A DNA stretch of 64,000 nt from the NCBI RefSeq assembly GCF_037126465.1, contig NC_088202.1:101711962-101775961 (forward strand). Direction: 5' to 3'. Each line of letters starts with the position of its first letter. Position 1 is the stretch's first letter. The notes below the pieces were generated by a model, which had not been told where the DNA came from, did not search any database, and saw nothing but the letters and a program-made list of their open reading frames with translations. This DNA comes from Ornithodoros turicata. Lineage: Eukaryota; Arthropoda; Arachnida; Ixodida; Argasidae. The position numbers were made by a program, and so were the translations under genes. Shown piece after piece: positions 23,748-33,911 of this stretch.

Positions 23748-24048
23748 TGACCAGCGGCATTGCCGAGTGGGCTAAGGCGTCCGCTCGTTGGTGGTAACCG
23801 AGGTCGTGCTGTAGACTGGGAGGTGGTGGGTTCGAATCCTACCACCGGCTGTGCTGTCTGAGGTTTTCCCTGGGTTTTCCGAAGACTTTCCAGACGAATC
23901 TCGGCACAGTTCCCCCTGAAGTCGGCCCAGGACGCATACTAAGCCCCCTGTCCCCCACTCCTTCCTGCTGTCCTCTCTCCATCTGTCCACATCTGTACGC
24001 CGCTCATAGCCACAGTTGCTTCGCGGCGCTAACGCAGGATAAAAAAAA
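23748..24048 (+). mobile_element. Full-length tRNA-derived SINE with 10-bp target duplication
   Basis: The head has a polymerase III A box (TTGCCGAGTGGGC near 23760) and a B box GGTTCGAATCC at 23829-23839 in a tRNA-like context resembling class II (Ser/Leu-type) tRNAs. The body continues CTGTGCTGTCTGAGGTTTTC, GGCACAGTTCCCCCTGAAGT and CGGCCCAGGACGCATACT, and the element ends in an A run at 24041-24049. AGTCTGTGTT occurs at 23738-23747 and again at 24049-24058, a perfect 10-bp duplication that overlaps the last A. From memory the body resembles the Ruka-type SINEs of ixodid ticks; a database comparison is needed for the family name. Confidence 0.93.
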
Positions 24049-24094
24049 AGTCTGTGTTCATCGGTTGGTGGCGTGCTATAGCAGTGTGCCTACT

Positions 24095-24300
24095 GCTTAC
24101 CAGTGCGGGGGAACCGTGCGGTGTGGCCGACTTCACAGGAAACTCTGCCGACATTTGCCTTAGAACGTCCGAGGAAAGCCCAGGGAAAACGTCCATACGG
24201 GATTCGAATTCGATCCGATCGAATTCGATTCGATCCGTTAACGGGATTCGAACCCGGTTCACCTCCCAGCCACGGCGTGGAAGAAGATCGTCCCAGCTGG
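24095..24300 (-). mobile_element. tRNA-derived SINE, inverted copy
   Basis: The minus strand shows a B-box-like GGGTTCGAATCCCG (24243-24256) followed by an AT/CG palindromic patch (GAATTCGATCCGATCGAATTC on the plus strand near 24202-24222), the word for TTCCCTGGGCTTTCCTC, and a diverged CGGCAGAGTTTCC body. Together with the preceding SINE it forms a tail-to-tail pair. Confidence 0.75.
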
Positions 24301-24553
24301 AGCTAGTTTTCTAAGTTTTTCTTTTTCTGCCATCAATCACAAGTGTATGTACTTGGGAGTTGGTGCTGCGGGGAGGCAATTTATTTATGAGCTTCTTTCA
24401 CTGGCATTTAGGAGGTAACAAGCTGAGATGTCTGGGTACTGCCGCAACTGTTCCTTCCAGGGTTCGCACTTTAAATTATGAGGAGATGTACCGATAATCG
24501 GGTGTCGTCTGTGTCCAAAACGACACAATACCCCTTGCTATAGCTGCTGTATA

Positions 24554-25289
24554 CAGGGTGTCCCAGAAAACGTGTCATTGAATTCTAATAAGAAAACTAC
24601 GCCACCTAGAATCATGCGATCAACGGCTAGGTTTTTACTAGGTTTTTCCCACATTCTGATGTGCATGTCATGTAACCTAAGTTTAATTATGTAAAATTTT
24701 GCGAAGTGAACTCGGAAATTTGCAGAGTAAATGTCACTTTTTTACCCCACCAACATGAAGAGCGTGCCGAATTTACTCAAATTCACGATAATTGAGTGTT
24801 TAATTCAGGATTTATCCTATCTGGAAAAATAGCCGAACATCATGCTTCTCGGGGCAGTATAACGCGCGAGGACTTTTTGAGCGCAATCACTGTCAGTCCG
24901 CCGAAAGGAGTTTGAAACCCAGCCCACAGAGTGATAAAAGAAAGCGACAGTTCCTGAAATCGGGAGAGGGAAGGTATGGTCCCAGCTGAAGCCGGACGCG
25001 ATAAGCTATGTCTGTGTTATCTTTTTCTACCATGCCGGTGTGGGCTGGGCCAACCTCCTTTCGTCGGACTGACGATGATTTCGCTGAAAAATTCCTCGCG
25101 CGCTATCCTCTGCGAGCTCCGAGCATGGTTTTCGACTATTTTTTTCCGATACGATAGCTCCTCAAAATTCCTGTGAATATTGAGGAGAATATGAATGTGA
25201 ATATCCTGACAAATGCCGTTGACTGCGTGGTTCTATGTGGCGTAGTTTTTTTTATTAAAATTCAATGACACGTTTTCTGGGACACCCTA
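24554..25289. mobile_element. TIR element with CAGGGTGTCCCAGAAAACG ends
   Basis: CAGGGTGTCCCAGAAAACGT, GTCATTGAATTCTAATAAGA and ACTACGCCACCTAGAA on the left pair with the inverse of the right end (ACTACGCCACATAGAA... AATTCAATGACACG, TTTTCTGGGACACCCT). The TIR is about 60 bases. TA lies at 24552-24553 and TATA follows the right end. It is about 736 bp long and the interior has no recognised transposase, so it is non-autonomous. Confidence 0.88.
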
Positions 25290-26396
25290 TATATCGCTAC
25301 ATGAGACCAGCGCGATGATTATGGAACAAGCAAATTGAACTCGATCTACAATGTGCATGAACGTGGCGGTGCATTGCAATTGATACGGCGCTCCGTATCG
25401 TAATTTGTTGTGTCGTAATTTACAATGCGTGATAAAAAGTGGAGTATACTGCAATCATCTTATGAAAAGTAGCAGTCAAGAGGAGGAACGCGCGACCCAT
25501 GAGTGATGGCGCACCACCCTTCCTCATAAAATATACTCACTCCTCTCTGCCCTCGAACACAAGCGCAGACGCAAATAAGAAGAGTAACAGAATAGCTCTG
25601 ATTTACGAACACCCTGAGACGGATTCAAAACGCCGTAACATCTTTCCAATCTGTATAAGTATGAGCGTTCTTGGAAACCCTTTCACGAAAGAAATGCAAG
25701 CTGAGCTCTGGAGGCGTGCTGTGCCGTGCCGAGCATGGGGCCTGTCCTTGGCGAGAGATCTATCTAGACTTGCGGATTTAGTGGTGATTTTCGTTTTTCA
25801 GAGTCAACAGTGTTTCCAGACACTTCTACACTTGATCTGCGAAGCCAGAACAAGGAAGGTCTTTCGTGTCAGACATGCGGTGGATTCGCGTCTGCTTCCC
25901 CAGCAGGGAGGATGTTCCACATATGGTTCGTGCACTTGGTACCGTGTCAATACGTATGGTACCACATGTGCCCGGCTACCTTAAACAGCAAGCCAAATTG
26001 CTACGGCTAATGACATCGAGGCACAAGTCGCAACGACGTCAATAGCTCACTAGTGGTTCAGTGCGTTCGTGCGGGCGTTTAAAAGCCATGTATCCTCTAG
26101 CTTAACAGTTTCAAGTGTGAAAGCAGCAATACAGTGTCAACGGGGGGGGGGGGGGGGGGGGGGTATAGTGGCAGGATCGGCTCGCCGTTGTTGGCCACAC
26201 CGAAGTGGGCGTCGTCACAATTATAGCAAAAAAAGAAAAGAAAGCAGGTGTGTCAGCATATCCTGTGACACCAAATAACCGTCCAATAGATAACAGTGCA
26301 AGACATCCTGCACCAAAAGGAGCTTTCATTGTATTTATAAAAAGATCAGGCATTTCTCTTACTCTTAAGTAGTGCGCTGAGCGGATGCGGTAAACA
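25290..26396. other. No gene recognised; poly(G) at about 26141-26163
   Basis: A 161-codon open frame at 25499-25984 (plus) has no motif I recognise. A 22-base G run lies at about 26141-26163. This stretch is also immediately downstream of the host gene's stop codon on the minus strand and may contain its 3' UTR; no clear polyadenylation signal was identified. Confidence 0.4.
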
Positions 26397-26636
26397 TCAG
26401 CGGATGTCCCTCGCGCGAGCGAAGGAGATGGGACCGTCCAATTGACGTACTGGTGAGTCCTTCCGTTGAACTAGCAGAGGTCTCTCCCCTTCTGAGTGGT
26501 TGCTAGACTCGTCACCTGGCGGTGTAGCAGCAGCCGACGAAGACGCAACGGTAGTTGACGTTGGGGTGCGGGTCACCAGCGCCACAGGCCGGTACAGGCT
26601 CTCGTACAACGGTGCTAACGCGACCATTTCTGCCGT
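26397..26636 (-). CDS. Terminal coding exon of an unidentified host gene
   Basis: On the minus strand a pyrimidine-rich tract (T runs, then CCCGTTCTGTTTGCAG) gives a strong splice acceptor at 26637-26638. The exon then reads in frame 79 residues starting 'TAEMVALAPLYESLYRPVAL', through a Ser/Thr/Ala/Pro-rich stretch ('TPTSTTVASSSAAATPPGDE') and an acidic-basic tail ('NHSEGERPLLVQRKDSPVRQ'), to a TGA at 26397-26399. The exon begins at phase 0, which matches the phase-0 end of the exon at 29135-29457. No folded domain is visible; composition suits the disordered C-terminus of a nuclear regulator (inference). The protein family was not recognised. Confidence 0.6.
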   Translation of the reverse strand, partial: TAEMVALAPLYESLYRPVALVTRTPTSTTVASSSAAATPPGDESSNHSEGERPLLVQRKDSPVRQLDGPISFARARDIR

Positions 26637-26989
26637 CTGCAAACAGAACGGGTGCGTAAAAACTTGGGTGAAAAAAAAAAAACTGTTTTCAAATGCATAA
26701 GACGACAACTTGCGTAGTTTTAAAAGCGCTGGGTGCAATGAAAAGTAAAAAAAAAAAGATGTACAATGAAAACAAATTACAACGGTGTCCAACAGGTAGT
26801 AGCGACTGGGGTGAGGGGCTTCTCAGGGGGTTAGGTGGCTTTAGCTGCCAGTCTCCCGACATGTTGTCGTTAATACACGTGTGAGTGTTTTGTGCGCTTG
26901 ACGCAGCCTGGACTAGCGTATGGACGCATCCTGTCATGTGGCGACAGCTTGGCGGCGATCTGACGTGCTAAGCCAGCAACCGTAGCTCT

Positions 26990-27103
26990 TGGAGCTGCTG
27001 AAAGCTGGCCGTCAGACCAGTGACTGTTGATTGCACCATCACGACAGGGTAGAGGTCAGCGCCCTTCGGCGCTGGTGTTCGAGGACACAACGGGTCACCA
27101 ATA
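26990..27103 (-). other. Leader remnant of a short-LTR retrotransposon with primer-binding-like site
   Basis: On the minus strand directly after the LTR-like segment comes TATTGGTGACCCGTTGTGTC. Its TGGTGACCC core is the same nine bases that start the primer-binding site of the intact element at 56251-60670. A short frame beginning 'MVQSTVTGLTASFQQLQELR' follows and stops soon after. Gag proper is missing. Confidence 0.5.
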
Positions 27104-27254
27104 TGTAAGGCGGCGATAAAGGCGACCATGCTCCACATTGTTGAACTGTTGAATGAACGATAATGAAAGCTTGCGAACCACGATTGCTCTGGACACGCGC
27201 GTGAGCTGCGAGGCGGCTTGTGATGTCCTGTAGCCAACTGTTAAACGCCCAACA
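27104..27254 (-). repeat. Solo LTR-like segment, TG...CA, 151 bp
   Basis: On the minus strand it starts TGTTGGGCGTTTAACAG and ends CGCCGCCTTACA, immediately before a primer-binding-like TGGTGACCC. Length is close to the 153 bp of the intact element's LTR, though the sequence differs. No second copy was seen, so the boundaries rest on the TG..CA ends and the adjacent site. Confidence 0.5.
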
Positions 27255-27779
27255 GATCGGATCACCACTAGCTAGAATTCGCCTGGCGATCACTATGTCG
27301 ATACATGTCATGCACGTTGACATTGCTCACCCCCCCCCCTTCCACACACACATACACACACAAAAAAAGCTCTTTCTGTTTCGTTTCTTATTTTTTCACG
27401 TCGCACCGGTGCGACGTGACAAAATAAGCGTTTCCCCTTTCCAGGAGGTCGCAGCGCTGCACCAATGGTGGCGAAGTATGGACACACGTTCCTTGTATGT
27501 TGCTTATGCATGCTGCATGAGTTAAATGTGTCAAGCGGTGGCATATTGTACGTAATAACTAGACCCCGGACGTTTAGGCAAATGTCTATATTCTGCCAGA
27601 AGCTTTTAGTAACCTGAGAGAGCTAGCCGAGCAGTTGGTGGCAGGTGGAAAAATGGATCCAGATGAACTGAGCAGGTCGTTCCTCATTGCCAGCAAGCCA
27701 CTCAAAAAGACAAATAGCGGCACCGTAGCGCACCTTGTGAATGCGTCTCCGGTAGTTCTCTATCCACCTGAAGTTGACG
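27255..27779. other. Intron stretch, nothing further recognised
   Basis: Lies between the two host exons on the minus strand. It includes a C run and (CACA)n near 27330-27362 and a small inverted word CGTCGCACCGGTGCGACG at 27400-27417, a perfect 18-base palindrome. Confidence 0.45.
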
Positions 27780-28190
27780 AGAGCTAAGTACTGCTCATTT
27801 ATACTGATGCTGCAGGATACGTGCACTGCACTGCCACATTGCTAAAGTGTTCGATTCAAGAGAGATGCAAGTCACCTGCATTGCGCACGTCCTGCATCTA
27901 GTTGCTGCAGAAGTGAGGAACAATTGGCTAGACGTGGGGGAGAGGGGACGTGGCTAAAGGCAGTGGATTATTTCCACATCCGCTCTGAGGGACTGCCTGC
28001 TGTTCTTCACGAATTCCCAAATGACGAAGCCTAGAATGTGTCCAAGATGTCGACTACACCCCCCGCAGAACTGGAGTACGTTTCGGCGAACTACGTGAAG
28101 CGTCCACACACTTCCGATAAAACAGTGTGCAAAGCTGTCACGATTCTTTTTGACGTCCGAGAGAGAATCCAGAATGTGTCGAACCTTTGG
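27780..28190 (+). pseudogene. hAT/BED-type transposase-like fragment, frameshifted
   Basis: Plus-strand translation shows 'LIYTDAAGYVHCTATLLK' in one frame and 'VTCIAHVLHLVAAEVRNNW' in the next. The order matches the D-A-A-x-Y...H-V-T-C-x-A-H-x-L-H-x-V-A-E segment common in hAT-derived, BED-finger-associated proteins. Frameshifts and stops follow, then weak similarity only. It is a decayed fragment lying in the host gene's intron on the opposite strand. Confidence 0.4.
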
Positions 28191-28273
28191 ACTTAATGGC
28201 TGCTGCATCAGGTGAAACTGGACTTGCGACGCCAGACGACATCCTGTCTTCCGATGTTCTAAAGAAGTTCAAG

Positions 28274-28337
28274 TTTGCACCAGTAACTTCCATCCACATC
28301 GAACGTTCGACATCAACGGATGTTACTGGTGCAAACT
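28274..28337. repeat. Imperfect 64-bp hairpin
   Basis: GTTTGCACCAGTAACTTCCA with TCCACATCGAAC faces GTTCGACATCAACGGATGTT with ACTGGTGCAAAC. Arms of 32 bases are about 80 percent paired and meet with no loop. It might be a remnant MITE. Confidence 0.6.
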
Positions 28338-28835
28338 CAGAACTCTCTGTTTGCAAGCTGGTGCTCAGCGAGTAACGGTGGAGTTCCACACCCACAAATT
28401 CAGAAATCGTGCCTGTCTCTTATTAGGGTTACCACAATGTTACGCGGCCCTCTCTTTCCAGAGCAGCGCGAAGCTTTGTAGTAGCCCCCCACCTCGAGTC
28501 TCCCTGCTCTCCCTTCAAATCCGCGTGCGCGGTGGAGGGGGGCAAAAGGGAGCAGGTACCTCATTTATGGAGAAGGGCCCCATTGTAACGTGTGGATTGG
28601 TTCTGTCTTTTATAGTCTTTTTTTAGGCTTACTTTTCTCGTGCCCGAACATCTGGGGTCTATTCATAACATACGAGTCATAAAACACCGACATCAGGTAT
28701 AATATAAAATATTTCGTGTTTTGAAGAGAAACAAAGGAACCTAAAATATGGCATGTCGGGTTCCCGCGTCCTCAGTCCTGGAACAAGTGCCTCTCTGCCT
28801 CAGTGCTCGTGATGAGAGGAGAAACAATCATCGTA

Positions 28836-29036
28836 TAGTGAAACCTCCCATTACGGACACCTCTCCCAGACGGACACTCCCCTAGTGCGGACGGCTGGAT
28901 TTCCCCCGGCAAGCTTTAATGCTTTTCACTGAATACCTCTCGTGTACGGACACCTCCCTCCAATCCTCCCTCCAACACCTCCCTCCGGGGCCAGAATTCT
29001 GGCCCCGTGGGTGTACGTACTAGAGAGGTTTCACTT
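28836..29036. mobile_element. pogo/Tigger-like MITE in the host intron
   Basis: Ends are AGTGAAACCTCCCATTACGG on the left and the inverse AAGTGAAACCTCTCTAGTAC on the right, with ACGGACACC reiterated inside. The AGTGAAACCTCTCTAAT form is the terminal pattern I associate with pogo/Tigger elements. A perfect 22-base palindrome centred on GAATTC lies at 28986-29007. The right end is only about 100 bases from the splice donor of the exon at 29135-29457. A related copy is at 52697-53670. Confidence 0.75.
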
Positions 29037-29134
29037 ATACGGCGCATTGGTGGTAAATTGGTAATCCATTTTCTTTCGTCATTCGTCACGTAATTGGCTG
29101 CCCAGTTGCAAGGCCACAGAGACGGTTCACTTAC

Positions 29135-29457
29135 TTGTAGCTCGGGACTCCTTGATGCACATGACGGCGTGACAGCGGAAGGTAAAGCCTGGCCCCCGTA
29201 CGAAGGCGTGTTGTAGGGAGCACTGGTGACGGTTGCGGCTGCTGCCAGGGCATACGGATGATAAGAATGATGCCAGGATGAGTACCGCGGTGGAGGCACG
29301 TGATATGGTGCGTAGCGGTGGCCACTCAGCATCTGGTACATGAGAGGTTGCGCCGCCGCCCACAGACTGTGTAACGGCAGTGAGGAATAACTGCGATCCA
29401 CAGTTGTACTGCCGAGCAGAGATGATTCACCGAGCTTCTGAAGTTCCGCCTGTGAAG
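29135..29457 (-). CDS. Internal coding exon of the same unidentified host gene
   Basis: The minus strand has an acceptor TTTGTATTGTCTCTGTAG ending at 29458 and a donor CTACAA|GTAAGTG with GT at 29133-29134. Between them 323 bases read open as two bases plus 107 codons. The sequence runs 'SQAELQKLGESSLLGS', 'LPLHSLWAAAQPLMYQ', 'HRYAPYHVPPPRYSSW' and 'HHSYHPYALAAAATVT', and ends 'SPELQ'. It ends at phase 0 and so joins the exon at 26397-26636 without a shift. The His/Tyr/Pro/Ala-rich, low-complexity make-up is like the non-DNA-binding parts of developmental transcription factors, but no diagnostic domain is present, so the family is left open. Upstream exons were not found in the window. Confidence 0.65.
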
Positions 29458-29898
29458 CTACAGAGACAATACAAAGGCTCAACTACAAGTAGTTAATGCC
29501 CGACGAGATTCTCAAAATTATGCATTTCAAACCCAGTTTTAGCAATTCAGGTATGATGACATTACAGTACAGGAAAGGGGGGGGGGGGCAAGTTGAAACG
29601 TTTTTTTAGAAAACTGTCCTAATTGGAAACGTACTTGCGGGGTGTAGGCGTTTCAGTGCACCAGCTGCACTGTTGATCCCTCTGGATAACGTGGAATAAA
29701 AATGACGCGAATATTTCGTGATAATATGGCCAAAAACTTTTAATATGCAACGGGAGGCAGAGTACGTGTTTGAATATGCCCCAACCTTGGGGCACGTAGC
29801 AACAGGCTATGGGTATGTTCAAACAACTGGGTATTGCATAAGCCAGGAATCAGGGATTTCCCGTGCAGACATGGCAAACGCATAATATGTCTTTCTTA
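29458..29898. other. Upstream intron or flank; G run at about 29578-29589
   Basis: No further exon recognised. Contains a poly(G) tract. Confidence 0.45.
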
Positions 29899-30019
29899 CC
29901 ATGATAGGCAAGCCTGAGCGATGGGCAAGACACGTAAACAAACACAAACACGAAGGCTCAAAACCAGCAAGACGTTTTGTTTACGTGTCTTGCCCATCGC
30001 TCAGGCTTGCCTATCATGG
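29899..30019. mobile_element. Perfect 44-bp-arm hairpin element, CCATGATAGGCAAG family
   Basis: The first 44 bases (CCATGATAGGCAAGCCTGAG, CGATGGGCAAGACACGTAAA, CAAA) are repeated exactly in inverse at the other end, around a 33-base loop. The outer 14 bases are identical to the palindrome at 3384-3412. Perfect arms suggest a young insertion. No clear target duplication. Confidence 0.88.
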
Positions 30020-32840
30020 AATTTATCCTGCATTTAGGCCATTCTCTCAATGTCTTTGTTACTACAGTCCCAATCTGACCAGCCTTTGCAAAACCTTGCA
30101 CTGAACCCACTCCTGGTTCTGTTCGTACTTCTCATATCACACCAGACAGTAATATTCCCTGAAGTCATCCACAATAGTATTTGGGCGCCGTTTATTCCTG
30201 GACGTCCTATGCTTTTCTTTGCTCAATCTTTGCTGTGTCTTGCGTTTGTCTGCGATGTACATACCGCCTTTACGTTTCCAAGTTGAAGCACTTGTTGCAA
30301 TTTGCCCCATAGCGGCATGGCACCGGTAAACGCCATTTTGCCGCCGAGGGAGACGTCATAAGTTACTAGAGTTCGGGAAGTTAAAACTACGAAAGAAGGA
30401 CCTACAAGTATGTCCTAACTTCCGTGCTTCTTGTGCAAGCATTCTCGAGCCCACAGACGATATGCTTTTGGGGTCAGGAACCACTTTTTGTTAATGAAAA
30501 AAAATGGCTAGGAAGCAAGCGAGCTGGTGAAGATGATGCATAATGTAAAAAGACTTCGTGTTCCCTAGTCTCGGGGTTTTTACATTATACACTTTTTGTT
30601 GTCTCGGGGGCGATCCGCTCTACGCAGCACCGTGACGCTGTTCTGAATGGGGCAGGAAGGTGGAACGATGCTACCGTCAACAGGTGGAGCTGCTTGCGCC
30701 AGAGGGGGACCAGAGAAGTTGACTGTTTCAGCGTACCCCGTGTTTCAATGTGCCCCCCTTTTCCCTATATTTGTTGCGTTATGGTAGGAGGCATCAAAAC
30801 CTTCCTTTCAGGACCTTTAATTTCACAAATCACCGATTTAACAGTTGCACGTGCTTCCACTCCACCATTACCATCACTCCACCCATCACGAGCAGTGAGA
30901 AAACCATAACCGTATAATACAGCAATGCTGAATATTGGGGCAGGATACAAACGCTGCTCTGGCAGTCAAACATGGTCTTGCCCCTCTAGCAACCTTCCCG
31001 GTATCATTTCTTTCCTCTCTTGAGCTTTCGTTCTTTGAAATTAATTTCACTGTGCATGCGTCTCTTCAGGTGGAAACCGCCCGAAAGCGGAATCGTGAAT
31101 TAAACATTCTGATTTCGTTCGATGGTTGCTGCAAAAGTCGCGTGACAGCTAATAGGTGTTCAGAACCCTCGTAGGTATTCTTGCATGCATTGCGTTTCGT
31201 CAGTTCGTTTCCTGTACACTTTGTCATGGCGGCGCAACAAGTACAATGCTGAAGGCGGGAATGCCACAAATCTTCTTTGAACTTACGTCACTATTGTTCA
31301 GCGATCTTGGCTACCTCCCAAGCATGCCTATGGCTTGTCCCTAAGGGACGTGCAACGATGCGTTCTGGGAACAGATTTTCGCATCGCAGGCCGTTTGTCA
31401 CGTTGATGTAACGGAACGGAAGTCACTATTATCACCCCTTTATTTACTAGCCATCTGGTACATGACAATTCCTATCCTCCTATAGTAACCGGTGAAGCAA
31501 GCACGCCAACGTGCGGAAGTTTCCAACTCCATGGCGTCGGTTGTCTTGCCCGCCGGGTGGTATTAAAAGATGCGCATACTTGTTATAGAGCACTGATCTT
31601 GTTGCACTGAGTGTATTGCCCTCGTCCGTTAGATAGACTTGACGAAGGTGCTGGGATGCGGCCGGTAGGGCAAAGGCGACGAGCGGTTGGAGCTCTCGTG
31701 TAATTTCTTGGAGATATCGCAGCTCCGTCCACACATTAACACCCAATCTTTTCTTTTCTTACCCGCGCAGACATAGTTACTTCTTTTCATAAGTGTTTAT
31801 TAGTTTCGGTACGTGTCTAATTTGAAGTGACCGGTTCCTCGGTGGCAGGAGCCAATGTCTCCATATTTTTCCTCCTATACCTAACCTAACCTAACCGATC
31901 ATTTTTTGTAGTTTGTTCATCGGAAAGTTATAGTGCGGGTTAAAATGGCGCAGTGTGCTCTTGAGCAAAGCGAAGGGACAAAATAGTGAATGGACGCGAA
32001 CAGCAACATTTTTATGATATAGCTTTGAGCTGGGCCCTCCTTGTATCTGTGACATTGACTTTTTTCACTCCGTCAGTTGCAATCTCATTGCAGGACCGTG
32101 AAACATACTTCGACCACAGAAAACGATAATTCCCCTCGTCGACTGCGTAACGTCCGCAACCTCAGACGGCAGGCACCCTCTATTAGCCGGAAACGTCGCT
32201 GCATTGAGAAGCTGTTCGTGCTTGGTTCGCTCAGTATTCCGCTAGACATCGTTTCGGAACAAAACCGTCTGGATGGGGCACTCAGACGGCTTCCAGACGA
32301 TACAAACAGAAGAATGGCTCCCGCGCTGAAGCAAGACTGCTGCTGTCGATACAGAGACAGCAGCTTTCTTGCGCAACATTTGCAGCCTGTTCTCGCGTTC
32401 AATTAGAGAATAATACAGAGCGTCCTGATTTTGTGGCACTCGCTGCAAGGAAAATAAGATGTGCCTCCTAGCTAGCTACAAAAGAACGCTGTTTGCAATA
32501 TTCATGGGCGCTGAATGTTTCGCTGTGTTCTCCTATAGGTTTTCCCTCACTTTACCTTGTCGCCGGAGGGGGGGGGGGCGCATTTCATGCAATCTCCAGG
32601 CTGAAACAAGCATTTATTCCAGCCCACACAATGAGGCCAGCGACTGCAACGCGTGATATTGTTATCACTCCTGATTTGCGGAGAGAGTGAGGTGTCCCGA
32701 AACACACTTGCGTAGAAGCAACATCAGAAGTTACTAAGTGACTTTGCGCATTGTGACGTATAGCCAAATGTGATGCACAGGCTGAGACGCGGCATTTAGC
32801 GTATCCGTGAATTTTATTAGTTCGCTGTGCACTCTAACAA
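30020..32840. other. No gene recognised; (CCTAA)n-type words at 31879-31896
   Basis: The interval holds a 12-base hairpin ATAATGTAAAAA...TTTTTACATTAT near 30540-30591, three to four CCTAA repeats at 31879-31896 (the arthropod telomere unit is TTAGG), and overlapping short frames at 31480-31746 and 32077-32406 that I could not assign. No splice-supported exon was found. Confidence 0.4.
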
Positions 32841-33645
32841 ATAAAACTCCTTTTAGGTGTAATTAGGGTGTATCTAGGGTGTATCAATTGCTTTACTCCC
32901 TTATTACACCCTCAAGAAAAAGAATACACCGTGTTTTTGGTCTGAAATGGGTGTAATATGTGCATGTCCCGCTCTGCAGGGTGTAATTTCGAGAATTGGT
33001 GTGAAAAAGGTGTAGTGACCATCAAATTTCTAATGCTTCTCTACGACAGGTCTGGCAACAGTGTGCTGTTTACTCTATGTTTGTTCTCCAGCTATGGCGG
33101 TTGAAGTTAGTTGTGATAGTTTTCGTGTTCTTTGGGGAGGTCGTTTGGTGAACTGCAGGTAATTTAACCATCTGAGTTTAGTATGACACTGCAAGGATTA
33201 CAGTTCCGGGTCTCGAACCAATGCAAGCAACAGATGCGCCGTGCCCATCGGATCGAGTAACTTGTCCGAGCGGCTCGCTGCATCGTGCTGTTTGGTAAGT
33301 GTTGTAGGTGTATTTTGTCTTGTCTGGTTGATTGAGGTGCCTTTGAAGCGGGTATTTTCAGATTATGTTTGTACCTTAAGTGGAATGCACGGATTAGATC
33401 AGAGAACAGTGCGCGTCGCGTTGTAACGGTCACATGTGGCCGTTAGGCAAAGTTAAGGGGTATACGTAACAAACGAAGTTGGTGCAGTTTGTGGTAGCAA
33501 GTAAAGCAGCTGGCAAGAGTCAACGACTCAAGAGGCAAGAGGTAGCGGGCAATGAAACCACAAGGCCACAACCCTCTGATTTCCGGTCAGATGGGCTGAG
33601 CCAATGGCTGTGCGTGTCTTCTGAACAAGGCCCTGGCGTGTTGGT

Positions 33646-33728
33646 GTGTTGGATGGTGTAATTGGAACACTTGCCCAGAAATCAGAGAGGTATGGGTTCG
33701 AGCCTCGCTACCGACACTTCGCTGACCC
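33646..33728 (+). mobile_element. tRNA-like SINE head
   Basis: TGGTGTAATTGG (A-box-like) and GGTTCGAGCCT (B box, 33695-33705) are spaced as in tRNA, and GTGTTGG at 33646-33652 can pair with CCGACAC at 33711-33717 to form a 7-bp acceptor stem with one wobble. The anticodon and T stems do not pair well, so this is a SINE head or pseudo-tRNA rather than a working tRNA gene. Confidence 0.55.
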
Positions 33729-33740
33729 TTTACCGATTGC

Positions 33741-33911
33741 AGCTTTTGTAGGAATATTGGTCTTTTAACTACACTATGATTCTGTGCTTCTTAATTTCTA
33801 GGTTATTTTAGTATAATCGTCTGTTTTTTAACTAGTCACAATTGTGCCATGGTTTTGGCGTATTATAGCTTGAGTTGCTTTTGCGCCAATAAAATTCAAT
33901 CATCATCATCA
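33741..33911 (+). mobile_element. LINE 3' UTR insertion with perfect 12-bp target duplication
   Basis: TTTACCGATTGC occurs at 33729-33740 and again at 33912-33923. The 171 bases between are non-coding, end AATAAAATTCAATCATCATC ATCA, and so carry a simple (ATC)n tail. That combination marks an extremely 5'-truncated non-LTR retrotransposon (or a SINE mobilised by one). Confidence 0.88.

Noticed and set aside
23760..23850. A functional Ser/Leu tRNA gene
   Set aside because: The tRNA-like head runs straight into a SINE body, an A tail and target duplications.
25499..25984. 161-codon plus-strand ORF
   Set aside because: No known motif, mixed composition and no supporting context; left as unassigned sequence.
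26141..26163. Long G and C runs (also 45167, 62336, 63961) as G-quadruplex regulators
   Set aside because: They are simple homopolymers scattered without relation to genes; length may also reflect sequencing uncertainty.
28916..29134. Extension of the minus-strand open frame past the donor at 29133
   Set aside because: The frame continues by chance into intron and a MITE; the GTAAGT donor and the phase match with the next exon are more convincing.
31480..32448. Coding exons in the open frames at 31480-31746 and 32077-32448
   Set aside because: Frames occur on both strands, without recognisable domains or a consistent pair of splice sites.
33646..33717. A functional tRNA gene
   Set aside because: Only the A box, B box and acceptor stem look right; the anticodon and T stems do not pair well, so a SINE head is more likely.
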